Part shown: piece by piece, positions 19,264-26,575 of the stretch
Layout of the letters: each line of letters opens with the position of its first letter
How positions within the stretch are numbered: the first letter of the stretch is position 1
From: Pseudomonadota bacterium
Lineage (GTDB): Bacteria; Pseudomonadota; Gammaproteobacteria; Burkholderiales; Burkholderiaceae_C
Reading direction: 5' to 3'
NCBI GenBank assembly: GCA_023422975.1
Contig: JAFAGF010000019.1
Coordinates: forward strand, 1 to 29,357
Length of the DNA: 29,357 bases
Translations under genes and position numbers: made by a program
Notes under the pieces: generated by a model
Told to the model about the DNA's origin: nothing
The model's database searches: none
Seen by the model: only the letters and a program-made list of their open reading frames with translations

Positions 19264-20244
19264 ATGAGCAGCAACGAAGTCGTGCGCGAAGCGCAGTCCG
19301 CCGAAAACTACAACCCGCTGGCCAAGCAAAAAGCGGCCGCCAAACTGGCCCGCATCCCCGTGAAAGTGGAACAGGCCGAAGTGCTCAAAAAGCCCGAGTG
19401 GATCCGCGTCAAAGCAGGCAGCCCCACCACGCGCTTTTACGAGATCAAAGACATTCTGCGCGAGCAAAAGCTGCACACCGTGTGCGAAGAAGCCAGTTGC
19501 CCCAACATTGGCGAATGCTTCGGCAAGGGGACGGCCACCTTCATGATCATGGGCGACAAGTGCACGCGCCGCTGCCCGTTTTGCGATGTGGGCCACGGCC
19601 GCCCTGACCCGCTGGACGTGGACGAGCCCCGCAAGCTGGCCGAAACCATTGCCCGCCTGCGCCTGAAGTATGTGGTGATCACCAGCGTGGACCGCGATGA
19701 CCTGCGCGATGGTGGCTCGGGCCACTTTGTGGAGTGCATTCGCCAGACCCGCGAACTCTCGCCTTCTACCCAGATCGAAATCCTGGTGCCTGACTTCCGC
19801 GGCCGCGATGACCGCGCGCTGGAAATTTTGAAGGCCGCGCCACCCGATGTGATGAACCACAACCTGGAAACCATCCCACGCCTGTACAAGGAAGCCCGTC
19901 CCGGATCGGACTACCAGTTCTCGCTGAACCTGCTCAAGAAGTTCAAGGCGCTGCACCCCAATGTGCCCACCAAGAGCGGCCTGATGGTCGGCCTGGGCGA
20001 GACCGATGAAGAAATTCTTCAAGTCATGCGCGACATGCGTGCCCACGATATCGAGATGCTGACCATTGGCCAGTACCTCGCACCCACCAACAGCCACCTG
20101 CCCGTGCGCCGTTATGTGCACCCCGACACCTTCAAGATGTTCGAGGAAGAAGCCTACAAGATGGGCTTCAGCCACGCTGCCGTAGGCGCCATGGTGCGTT
20201 CCAGCTACCACGCCGACCAGCAGGCGCACGCTGCCGGCGTATAA
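19264..20244 (+). CDS. lipA: lipoyl synthase LipA (radical SAM)
   Basis: LipA inserts two sulfur atoms into protein-bound octanoyl groups using SAM radicals. The 326-residue protein has the auxiliary cluster CX4CX5C (Cys74, Cys79, Cys85, in [12 protein letters not shown]) and the radical SAM CX3CX2C (Cys100, Cys104, Cys107, in CTRRCPFC). The C-terminal RSSYHAD includes the serine ligand of the auxiliary cluster. The first 50 residues are a typical variable basic N-terminus. The gene has no strong ribosome site and is probably coupled to lipB. It is closed by the terminator at 20272-20303. Confidence 0.99.
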   Translation: MSSNEVVREAQSAENYNPLAKQKAAAKLARIPVKVEQAEVLKKPEWIRVKAGSPTTRFYEIKDILREQKLHTVCEEASCPNIGECFGKGTATFMIMGDKCTRRCPFCDVGHGRPDPLDVDEPRKLAETIARLRLKYVVITSVDRDDLRDGGSGHFVECIRQTRELSPSTQIEILVPDFRGRDDRALEILKAAPPDVMNHNLETIPRLYKEARPGSDYQFSLNLLKKFKALHPNVPTKSGLMVGLGETDEEILQVMRDMRAHDIEMLTIGQYLAPTNSHLPVRRYVHPDTFKMFEEEAYKMGFSHAAVGAMVRSSYHADQQAHAAGV

Positions 20245-20271
20245 AGCCGGCACCACCGCAAGGTGGCGGGC

Positions 20272-20303
20272 AAAAAAAAAGCAACCCTCGGGTTGCTTTT
20301 TTT
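20272..20303. terminator. intrinsic terminator after lipA
   Basis: Nine A, GCAACC, CTCG loop, GGTTGC and seven T. Two smaller stems (GCCGGC pair around the lipA stop and CCACC/GGTGG) precede it. Confidence 0.92.
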
Positions 20304-20305
20304 AT

Positions 20306-20393
20306 AGCTGCTGGCGCTGGTAAAACCTTGGCTTCATAGCACTTTGATATTGAAGTGCTTGCAATTCAAGCGCTAGCAGCTCACATTTTCTAT
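20306..20393 (+). repeat. intergenic inverted repeat copy 2 (nested hairpin)
   Basis: Outer arms AGCTGCTGGCGCTGG (20306-20320) and CAAGCGCTAGCAGCT (20367-20381) pair at 13 of 15 bases. Inner arms AGCACTT (20338-20344) and AAGTGCT (20353-20359) pair perfectly. The right end through 20393 matches copy 1 (10675-10701, opposite strand) at 25 of 27 bases. It begins just after the lipA terminator. Confidence 0.75.
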
Positions 20394-20636
20394 ACATCCA
20401 TGCTTCATCACAGAAAAGATGCGTGGCTAACCGGGCGAAACCGCTGGCTGGCAAAAAAACGATTTACAAGCTTTACAGGCCTGCTTGTCGCCCCACGATG
20501 AAACTAAAACCACTGCAGTCCCTTGGAGTTCCCCCACCAGAGCAAGTCTTTGGGACTCAGTGCTGCGAATCTTAGCACTGAATGAGAATTAATCGCAAAT
20601 ATTTTCTTCGCCACCAAGGCTTTTCCCGACGAGCGG
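20382..20636. other. gene-free part of the lipA-ptsI gap, with hairpin and Fur-like half-site
   Basis: The whole gap is 20245-20636 (392 bases). Its first third holds the terminator and repeat copy 2. In the rest I find no credible gene. A perfect 8-bp stem, TCAGTGCT (20557-20564) with AGCACTGA (20574-20581), is followed at 20583 by TGAGAATTAATCGCA, in which the first half fits a 7-1-7 Fur box (6 of 7) and the second only partly (4 of 7). No iron gene follows on either strand. The stem could end ptsI transcription, but it lacks a T-run. Confidence 0.5.
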
Positions 20637-22394
20637 TCAACTCGCTGCCGCCAGCAACTCTGCGGGGGCCTCCGACTGCAGCACGGCTTGCGCCCACGGC
20701 TGCAGCTTGCGCGTATCGGCGCGCAGCACCTCTTGTTTCACACTCAAAATCTGCGCCGGGTGCATGGAAAAGCTGCGCAGCCCCAGTCCCAGCAGCAAGC
20801 GCGTCATGCTGGTGTCGCCCGCCATTTCACCGCATACGGACACCTGCTTGCCCATGTCGTTGGCGGTTTGAATGACTTGCGCCACCAAGCCCAGCACGGC
20901 CGGGTGCAACGGGTCGTACAGATGGGCCACCGCCTCATCCGCCCGGTCAATTGCCAGCGTGTACTGGATCAAATCGTTGGTGCCAATCGACACAAAGTCA
21001 AAGTGCTGCAGCAAGCTGCGCACCATGATGGCGGCGGCAGGGATTTCAATCATCGCCCCCAGCTGCACCACCCCGTAGGCCGCACCGCGCGCATCCAGCT
21101 CGGCCTGCGCCAGCTTGACTTGCGCCACGATGCTGTGCACCTCGTGCTGGTGCGACACCATCGGAAACAGCAGGTGCACCTGCCCAAAAGCAGCGGCCCG
21201 CAAAATCGCACGCAACTGGGTACGGAACATGGCCGGCTCCGCCAGGCTCCAGCGAATGGCGCGCAACCCCAGCGCGGGGTTGAGCGAAGTCTCTTTAAAC
21301 CCCTTATCCAGGGGTTTGTCGGCCCCTACGTCGATGGTGCGAATGGTGACGGGCAAGCCCTGCATGCCATCCACCGCCGCCTTGTAGGCTTCGAATTGCT
21401 CCTCCTCACCGGGCAGCTTGCCTTCACGCCCCATGAACAGAAATTCGCTGCGGAACAAACCCACACCCACCGCACCCGCGCGTACGGCAGCGGCGGCATC
21501 ATCCGGCTGCTCAATATTGGCCAGCAGCTCCACCTTCTGACCATCCAACGTCACCGAAGGGGTATGGCGCAAACGCGCCAAGCGCTCACGCTCCAGCACA
21601 TCTTGCCGTTGGCGGAAGCGGTATTCCTCCAAGATGATGGGCGAGGGATCGACCAGCACAATGCCGGCATTACCGTCAATGATGATCCAGTCATCCTGGC
21701 GAATGAGCTGGCTGGCCGCCCGCGCACCCACCACAGCAGGAATGTCCATGCTGCGCGCAACAATCGCGGTGTGGCTGGTTTTACCGCCCACCGCCGTCAC
21801 AAAACCGGCAAACACACTGCGTCTGAACTGCAGCATATCGGCCGGTGACAGGTCTTGCGCCACCAGCACCAGCGGTGCATCGGCCATGCCATCCAGCACG
21901 GGTTGCACCCCATCGGCAGCAGGCGCAGGTGGCTGCGCTACCGGGCAGGCTGCCACGCCACGCATGTAGCGCAAGATGCGGTCCGCCACCTGCTCCAGAT
22001 CGGCCTTGCGCTCGCGCAGGTAGGGGTCTTCCATTTCGTCGAACTGGCGCGAGATCTGCTCCAGCTGCGTCATCAACGCCCATTCCGCGTTGTACAAGCG
22101 CTCAGAAATCCAGTGCCGCACGCCCGCTGCCAGCACTTCGTCTTGCAGCAACAGCAGGTGTACTTCCAGCAGCGCGGCCAGCTCGCCAGGCACATCGCCG
22201 GGCAGATCACTCACCAGCCGCTGCAACTCATCGACCACCGCATTGCGTGCGGTGCGCACCCGCGCAATTTCTGCTTCGATTTGCGAGGATTCGATGAAAT
22301 AGTGGCGCACTTCCACACGGCTGGAAGCCACCACCACTGCACGCCCAATGGCAATGCCCCGCGAAACCGCCAACCCATGGATGGCAAATGTCAT
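20637..22394 (-). CDS. ptsI: phosphoenolpyruvate-protein phosphotransferase, enzyme I of the PTS
   Basis: Enzyme I takes phosphate from PEP onto a histidine and passes it to HPr. The 585-residue protein has the N-terminal swivelling domain with phospho-His208 in GGKTSHTAIVARS and the PEP-binding barrel with VGLFRSEFLFM and the Cys near residue 521 in VCGEMAGD. AAAAGGA precedes the ATG at 22394. A short Pro/Ala-rich segment near residues 150-170 is a surface loop insertion. It is the last of EIIA(Man)-ptsH-ptsI, 96 bases after ptsH; no EIIB or EIIC permease is present, so a regulatory phosphorelay is inferred, as known for other betaproteobacteria. Confidence 0.97.
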   Translation of the reverse strand: MTFAIHGLAVSRGIAIGRAVVVASSRVEVRHYFIESSQIEAEIARVRTARNAVVDELQRLVSDLPGDVPGELAALLEVHLLLLQDEVLAAGVRHWISERLYNAEWALMTQLEQISRQFDEMEDPYLRERKADLEQVADRILRYMRGVAACPVAQPPAPAADGVQPVLDGMADAPLVLVAQDLSPADMLQFRRSVFAGFVTAVGGKTSHTAIVARSMDIPAVVGARAASQLIRQDDWIIIDGNAGIVLVDPSPIILEEYRFRQRQDVLERERLARLRHTPSVTLDGQKVELLANIEQPDDAAAAVRAGAVGVGLFRSEFLFMGREGKLPGEEEQFEAYKAAVDGMQGLPVTIRTIDVGADKPLDKGFKETSLNPALGLRAIRWSLAEPAMFRTQLRAILRAAAFGQVHLLFPMVSHQHEVHSIVAQVKLAQAELDARGAAYGVVQLGAMIEIPAAAIMVRSLLQHFDFVSIGTNDLIQYTLAIDRADEAVAHLYDPLHPAVLGLVAQVIQTANDMGKQVSVCGEMAGDTSMTRLLLGLGLRSFSMHPAQILSVKQEVLRADTRKLQPWAQAVLQSEAPAELLAAAS

Positions 22395-22427
22395 GCACTG
22401 ATCCTTTTCAACTGTGCGCTACGCCGC

Positions 22428-22471
22428 GCAAAGTGAGGTATCTCTTTGCAGCCCATCCGCTGCGCGGCTGC
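22428..22471 (-). other. two adjoining stems in the ptsH-ptsI gap
   Basis: Plus-strand GCAAAG (22428-22433) pairs with CTTTGC (22444-22449), and GCAGCC (22448-22453) pairs with GGCTGC (22466-22471). The two stems share two bases. They lie in the leader of ptsI within the operon and lack T-runs; possible tuning or mRNA protection elements. Confidence 0.35.
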
Positions 22472-22490
22472 GACACGCTCCAGCCCAGTC

Positions 22491-22760
22491 TTACTGGCCT
22501 TCGCCAAATTTGTCGTTAATCAAAGCCACCAGCGCATCCAGCGCTTCTTGCTCCTGGGGGCCATCGGTTTCCAGCTCCACCACTGAGCCCATGCCTGCAG
22601 CCAGCATCATCACGCCCATGATGCTTTTGGCATTGATGCGGCGCTCGCCCTTGCTCATGAATACATCGCACGGAAAACTGCCCGCCAGCTTGGTCAGCTT
22701 GGCCGAAGCACGGGCGTGCAAGCCCAATTTATTGCTGATGGTGATCTCTGTCTTGACCAT
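22491..22760 (-). CDS. ptsH: phosphocarrier protein HPr
   Basis: The 89-residue HPr relays phosphate between enzyme I and the EIIA protein. His15 in GLHARAS is the phosphorylated residue. Ser46 in NAKSIMG is the regulatory site used by HPr kinase, which many betaproteobacteria possess. The start at 22760 (MVKTEITISNKLG) has GGAAAG before it; the frame open upstream is discarded. The first 32 bases overlap the end of the EIIA gene in another frame, so translation may be coupled. Confidence 0.98.
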   Translation of the reverse strand: MVKTEITISNKLGLHARASAKLTKLAGSFPCDVFMSKGERRINAKSIMGVMMLAAGMGSVVELETDGPQEQEALDALVALINDKFGEGQ

Positions 22761-23190
22761 GTTCTTTCCGGGAATTCTGGTTTTGGGGTGCGCCACCACC
22801 ACCGACTTGCAAGATGCCTTGCTGCCCACCTACCAAGGCGCGTGCCGCTTGCTGCTCCAGCGACTCATGCCGGTAGCAAATGGCACGCAGCAGCATGGGC
22901 AAATTCACGCCTACCAGCAAGCGGGCGGGCGTGCCTTCCACCAGCCGGTGGGCCACATTGCTGGGCGTGGCACCAAACACATCGGCCAGCACCAAGGTGC
23001 GTGCCGCGCCGCTTTGCGCCAGCAAAGTCTGCGCCGCAGCCAAAGTGGCTTCGGGGCTTTCATGCGGGGGGACATCCAGCACACTGACGTCATCGCCACA
23101 GTCTGCAAAAACATGCAATGCGCATTCACGCAGCGCGTGCGCCAAGGGCGCGTGGGCAATCAACAAAATGTGGTTCGCTGTCGTGGTCAT
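22729..23190 (-). CDS. PTS EIIA component, mannose-type (regulatory)
   Basis: The 153-residue protein is an EIIA(Man)-fold domain: HILLIAHAPLAHAL contains the probable phosphorylated His13, and VLADVFGATPSNVAHRL and GVNLPMLLRA are the usual downstream motifs. It has no EIIB or EIIC domain. After about residue 128 it carries a Gly then polar tail (APQNQNSRKEHGQDRDHHQQ) that lies over the ptsH ribosome site and start. The tail has no family counterpart that I recognise and may reflect loss of an earlier stop. In many relatives this gene follows gshB; here an unrelated lipoprotein gene lies upstream. Confidence 0.93.
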   Translation of the reverse strand: MTTTANHILLIAHAPLAHALRECALHVFADCGDDVSVLDVPPHESPEATLAAAQTLLAQSGAARTLVLADVFGATPSNVAHRLVEGTPARLLVGVNLPMLLRAICYRHESLEQQAARALVGGQQGILQVGGGGAPQNQNSRKEHGQDRDHHQQ

Positions 23191-23255
23191 GGGCTTCTTT
23201 TTCCATCCCCATTATGGCGCGCCAGCGCGTGCCAGGCCGTCGGCATAAGCCTGTA

Positions 23256-23280
23256 TGGCAGTCAGCCAAACCGGCTGCCA
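23256..23280. other. small hairpin downstream of the lipoprotein gene
   Basis: TGGCAG and CTGCCA pair around a 13-base loop that itself has CAGCC/GGCTG potential, starting 3 bases after the lipoprotein stop. There is no T-run; a weak terminator or message end at most. Confidence 0.3.
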
Positions 23281-23283
23281 GAC

Positions 23284-23868
23284 TTATTTCAAGGTAATGC
23301 TGTTGAAGAAGGTGTTGGCCGTCTGGTGGTAGGCCTTGGGGGCATATACCACCGCGTGGTAGATGCGCGCTTTGTCACCTTCCTTGCGGGCAAACCAGAC
23401 CCCGTGGGTGGTGACCGTCCAGCCCGCGCGGCCTACGCCCTCGACCGTGGCACGAATGGATCGGGGCAAATCCATCGCGCCAGCGGGCACAAACTGCGCG
23501 CCGCTCTTGGAGTCATCACCATCGACGGCGTCAAACTGCGAGAGCACGGCCACTTCCCAGAAGGCCAGCGCGTCATCGGCCTGCGCGGCATCATCCAGCA
23601 GCCACTGCGACATGGCGAACGTGGAGTCCACCGCGTCACAACCCATCATGCTGACAGGGACGCTGCCGATCTCCATGCCGAAATCGACCGGTGTACGTGC
23701 AAACTCTGGGGCACAGGGAAAACGCATTTCCAGCCCGGCCTCATCCCATGACACGGATTGCCATGGCATCTCTGGCTCTTTGCTGCCGCATGCGGCCAAC
23801 ACCAACGCAGCGGCGGTGGCCACGGCGTATCGCACCATAGGTTGCATCAGGGTTTGCATCTTGCTCAT
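23284..23868 (-). CDS. hypothetical lipoprotein, unrecognised
   Basis: From the ATG at 23868 the product is 194 residues with a lipoprotein signal (ATAAALVLAAC, acylated Cys27) and a secreted domain. The frame is open much further upstream, but that part is not signal-like and overlaps the divergent TlpA promoter region. Later in-frame ATGs at 23859 or 23847 are also possible. The mature part begins GSKEPEMPWQSVSW, has four features worth noting: a conserved-looking MRFPCAP segment, GCDAV with a second Cys, many acidic residues in the middle, and GWTVTTHGVWFARKEG near the C-terminus. I do not recognise the family and assign no function. It lies upstream of the EIIA gene and diverges from the thioredoxin-like gene. 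Confidence 0.8.
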   Translation of the reverse strand: MSKMQTLMQPMVRYAVATAAALVLAACGSKEPEMPWQSVSWDEAGLEMRFPCAPEFARTPVDFGMEIGSVPVSMMGCDAVDSTFAMSQWLLDDAAQADDALAFWEVAVLSQFDAVDGDDSKSGAQFVPAGAMDLPRSIRATVEGVGRAGWTVTTHGVWFARKEGDKARIYHAVVYAPKAYHQTANTFFNSITLK

Positions 23869-23998
23869 AGCTGCATTATCGGCAGCGCTGCGCCAAACTG
23901 GATAGCGAACTTTTACCGATCCACCCACTCTGACAGAACTACCCATTGCGCGGGCTTTGTCCAGCGCTGTGCTTCGCAACTTGGCAAAATAGCAGGCT

Positions 23999-24502
23999 AT
24001 GGCAATCAAACACATCGTGGCAGGCGTTGCGCTTGCAGCATTCGCAGGCTTAGGTGCCTATGTCTACCTGGGCGAGGGCGCACAGGCGGCACCGTCGTCC
24101 CATTTTGTGCTGCTCGACGGCTCCAGCAAAAGCACCCAGGATCTGCACGGCAAAGTCACCCTGGTGAATTTCTGGGCAACCAGCTGCGTCACCTGCGTGG
24201 CGGAAATGCCCGAAATCATTGCCACCCACAACAAATACAAAGACAAGGGCTACGACACGCTGGCCGTGGCCATGAGCTACGACCCACCCAACTACGTGGT
24301 GAACTTTGCCCAGTCGCGCCAGCTGCCATTCAACGTGGCGCTGGACAACACCGGCAACATTGCCAAGGCCTGGGGCGATGTAAAGCTGACACCCACCACC
24401 TACATCGTGAATAAGCGTGGCGAGATCGTAAAAACCTATGTGGGCGCGCCCAATTTTGATGAGCTGCACCAGCTGATTGAAAAACTGCTGGCAGAGGCCT
24501 GA
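23999..24502 (+). CDS. TlpA-like membrane-anchored thioredoxin
   Basis: The 167-residue protein has an N-terminal signal/anchor (about residues 5-23) and a periplasmic thioredoxin fold. The active-site Cys pair is Cys63-Val-Thr-Cys66 in FWATSCVTCVAEMP; the usual Trp directly before the first Cys is replaced by Ser. The cis-proline loop is LTPTTYIV. Such TlpA/ResA-type proteins reduce disulfides in cytochrome c maturation or copper-centre assembly. Nearby genes for c-type cytochromes are consistent with this but do not prove it. The start at 23999 has only AGG in GCAGG before it. It ends before the structured terminator at 24529-24621. Confidence 0.93.
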   Translation: MAIKHIVAGVALAAFAGLGAYVYLGEGAQAAPSSHFVLLDGSSKSTQDLHGKVTLVNFWATSCVTCVAEMPEIIATHNKYKDKGYDTLAVAMSYDPPNYVVNFAQSRQLPFNVALDNTGNIAKAWGDVKLTPTTYIVNKRGEIVKTYVGAPNFDELHQLIEKLLAEA

Positions 24503-24528
24503 GTCGTCACTGACACCGCATCGCCACC

Positions 24529-24621
24529 AAAAAAGAGAGCTTCATGTGCTGACTCTGCAATGATTTCCATGTGTTAATCACTGGAAACCATTCAGAATCA
24601 AGCGCTGATAGCTCTCTTTTT
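24529..24621. terminator. long nested hairpin, bidirectional terminator and repeat copy 3
   Basis: AAAAAGAGAGCT (24530-24541) and AGCTCTCTTTTT (24610-24621) are perfect 12-bp arms, so each strand ends in a T-run. Inner arms TTTCCA and TGGAAA flank GTG/CAC around a TTAAT loop. The segment CAAGCGCT...AGCTC near the right arm resembles copies 1 and 2. It lies between the converging TlpA-like and cytochrome c' genes. Confidence 0.75.
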
Positions 24622-24646
24622 ATACAGCCAATGAGGTTGGCAACGC

Positions 24647-25108
24647 TTAACGGTTGCGGAAGGCGTCGTGGCACGCCTTGCAAGTTTGCGCGGCGGGGCC
24701 AAAGGCGGCCTTCAGCTGCGCCAGGTCACCAGTCTTGGCTGCAGCCGCCAACTTACCGGCTTCTGCCACGAACTTGTTTGCATGTTCGTCAAATTTTGCC
24801 TTTTCCGACCAGGCTTCTGGCTTGGTCTTGCCACCTTCCGTGCCTGTACCAAATGCTTGCCAAGGCAGTGCAGCAATGGTTTCCAGCACGGCGCCATTTT
24901 GCTTGGCCAGGTCGGCGTTAAATTCTGCACGGCCATTGGCCATCGCGCCCAGCGTGCCAAAGTGCTGGCTCATGACGAACAGCGCGTTCTGGCGGTACTT
25001 GATGGCATCTTCCGATTTGCCAAACTTCAACGTATCCGCCGAAGCCGACACACCAGCCAAAGCGGCGGACACCGCCAAGACAGCGGTAGCGAGGTTTTTC
25101 AAACGCAT
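24647..25108 (-). CDS. cytochrome c' / c-556 type class II cytochrome
   Basis: The 153-residue exported protein has a signal peptide with likely cleavage after ASA, then a four-helix bundle of class II type: the haem motif CKACH (Cys143, Cys146, His147) is near the C-terminus, which is the hallmark. Met46 or neighbouring residues of the first helix (ALFVMSQHFGTLGAMANG) could provide the sixth ligand, as in c-556. AAGGAAG precedes the ATG at 25108. The divergent neighbour at 25256 is a b561-type protein, a common arrangement suggesting that the two may exchange electrons. Confidence 0.94.
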   Translation of the reverse strand: MRLKNLATAVLAVSAALAGVSASADTLKFGKSEDAIKYRQNALFVMSQHFGTLGAMANGRAEFNADLAKQNGAVLETIAALPWQAFGTGTEGGKTKPEAWSEKAKFDEHANKFVAEAGKLAAAAKTGDLAQLKAAFGPAAQTCKACHDAFRNR

Positions 25109-25255
25109 GGGGAACTTCCTTTCTTGCTATAAAACTGACCTAAATAGTCGCACTGACAGTAGGGAGTATCGCTGTGCGGACCCGGTTCCCCAAGCGATCA
25201 CCCATTTTTTGATGCACCGCAGCAACCCACCAACTCTTGTACGTACATTCACCCC

Positions 25256-25942
25256 ATGAGCACCACCCCTACCCATCGCCTGCGCATCTGGGATCTGCCG
25301 ACCCGTCTTTTCCACTGGCTGCTGGCAGCCAGCACCATCGCTTTGGTGGTGACCGCCAAGATGGGCGGCAACGCCATGGAGTGGCATCTGCGCCTAGGGC
25401 ATGTGGTGCTGGCGCTGCTACTGTTTCGCGTGCTGTGGGGCTTTGCGGGCGGCTACTGGTCGCGTTTTAGCACCTTCATTCCCAGCCCTGCCCGCTTGGT
25501 GCGTTACCTGCGGGGCCAAGGCTCCGCGGCAGACAAAGCCGGCCACAACCCATTGGGCGCGCTGTCCGTCATCGCCATGTTGCTGATCTTGGCCGCGCAA
25601 GTGGGCACCGGGCTGGTGAGTGATGATGAAATCGCGTTTGCCGGATCACTGGTGCGCTTTGTGTCGGGCGACACCATCGGCTGGGCCACCACCTGGCACA
25701 AAGGCTGGGGGCAATGGCTGGTGTATGCCATCGTCGGGCTGCACCTCGTCGCCATCATTGGCTACAGCGCGTTTCGACGTGAAAAACTGGTGCCCGCCAT
25801 GCTGCACGGCAACAAACCCGATCAACCCCAAGACCTGCCAGCCAGCCGCGATGGCTGGGGTGCCGTGCTGCCTGCCGCATTCTTTGCTGCGGCATGTGCC
25901 GTTATGGCGTACTGGGTATGGACACGGGCAACATCGTTCTAA
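25256..25942 (+). CDS. cytochrome b561-type di-haem membrane protein
   Basis: The 228-residue protein has the Ni-hydrogenase cytochrome-b/b561 fold with four to five transmembrane helices. Candidate haem ligands are His20 (RLFHWLL), His44 and His49 (WHLRLGHVVLAL), His148 (TTWHKGWGQW) and His163 (GLHLVAI). It probably carries electrons from quinol to a periplasmic acceptor, the divergent cytochrome c' being the obvious candidate. No strong ribosome site is visible before the ATG; a perfect TGTACGTACA palindrome (25238-25247) lies just upstream of it. The last helix is near the C-terminus. Family clear, partner inferred. Confidence 0.93.
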   Translation: MSTTPTHRLRIWDLPTRLFHWLLAASTIALVVTAKMGGNAMEWHLRLGHVVLALLLFRVLWGFAGGYWSRFSTFIPSPARLVRYLRGQGSAADKAGHNPLGALSVIAMLLILAAQVGTGLVSDDEIAFAGSLVRFVSGDTIGWATTWHKGWGQWLVYAIVGLHLVAIIGYSAFRREKLVPAMLHGNKPDQPQDLPASRDGWGAVLPAAFFAAACAVMAYWVWTRATSF

Positions 25943-25996
25943 CCCTATGCCCCTGCTGCGCTTGTGTGGCTACACTGAACGCTTGTTTGTCTTTGC

Positions 25997-26509
25997 TTGA
26001 GCACACCTGTTTTGACTGTGGATCCGCATTGCGTGGCGATTGACCTCGCCACCTCCGCCCAAGACATGGCCACCGCCGCCCAACTGTTTCGCGAATATGC
26101 AGACAGCTTGGGCGTGGATCTGGCCTTCCAAAACTTTGACACCGAACTGGCCCAGCTGCCCGGTGACTACGCAGCCCCCCGCGGCGCCTTGCTGCTGGCC
26201 TATGTGGACGGCGCGCTGGCTGGCTGTTGCGCCCTGCGGCCCCTAGATAGCGCAGACATTCCCAATGCCGCTGAAATGAAGCGCCTATACGTGCGCCGCG
26301 CTTTTCGCGGCTTTGGCCTGGGCCGCCAACTGACTGAAGCCATCCTTGATGCGGCACGCCAAACGGGCTATGCCTGCGTATTGCTAGACACGCTGGATGA
26401 CATGGAAGCCGCGCGCAACCTCTACACTGACCTGGGGTTTGAGAGCATAGAGCCCTACTACCACAACCCCATTCCCGGGGCGCATTACCTCAAGGCTGAC
26501 ATTTATTGA
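25997..26509 (+). CDS. GNAT family N-acetyltransferase
   Basis: The 170-residue protein has the GNAT fold: a beta strand pair (GALLLAYVDGALAGCCALRPL), AAEMKRLYVRRAFRG, and the acetyl-CoA pyrophosphate-binding motif RGFGLGRQL (Arg104, Gly105, Gly107, Gly109), then DDMEAARNLYTDLGFESI as the closing motif. The substrate is unknown. Initiation is uncertain: the first in-frame start is TTG at 25997, without a clear ribosome site; GTG at 26018 or 26033 would shorten the product by 7 or 12 residues. It follows the b561 gene by 54 bases and is ended by the terminator at 26527-26556. Confidence 0.9.
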   Translation: MSTPVLTVDPHCVAIDLATSAQDMATAAQLFREYADSLGVDLAFQNFDTELAQLPGDYAAPRGALLLAYVDGALAGCCALRPLDSADIPNAAEMKRLYVRRAFRGFGLGRQLTEAILDAARQTGYACVLLDTLDDMEAARNLYTDLGFESIEPYYHNPIPGAHYLKADIY

Positions 26510-26526
26510 GCATGTGACGGCCCCAC

Positions 26527-26556
26527 AAAAAAGCGCTGCCGTAGCAGCGCTTTTTT
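26527..26556. terminator. bidirectional intrinsic terminator
   Basis: Six A, GCGCTGC, CGTA loop, GCAGCGC and six T between the acetyltransferase gene (plus) and the peroxiredoxin gene (minus). Confidence 0.93.
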
Positions 26557-26575
26557 GATGCGAAGCGCCCTGTGC

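Noticed and set aside
19144..20256. 370-codon open frame antisense to lipA
   Set aside because: lipA is complete with all cluster cysteines; the antisense frame is a composition shadow.
20582..20875. 97-codon plus-strand frame beginning at the Fur-like site
   Set aside because: Most of it is antisense to ptsI, it lacks a ribosome site, and the product is Arg/Ala/Pro low-complexity.
20688..21848. 386-codon open frame antisense to ptsI
   Set aside because: Shadow of the ptsI coding frame, His/Arg/Gln-rich without family features.
22414..23751. 445-codon plus-strand frame across ptsH, the EIIA gene and the lipoprotein gene
   Set aside because: It runs antisense to three credible genes and has no motif; the minus-strand genes explain the DNA.
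23869..24015. N-terminal extension of the unknown lipoprotein
   Set aside because: The extension precedes a complete lipoprotein signal and overlaps the divergent gene start, so it is most likely not translated.
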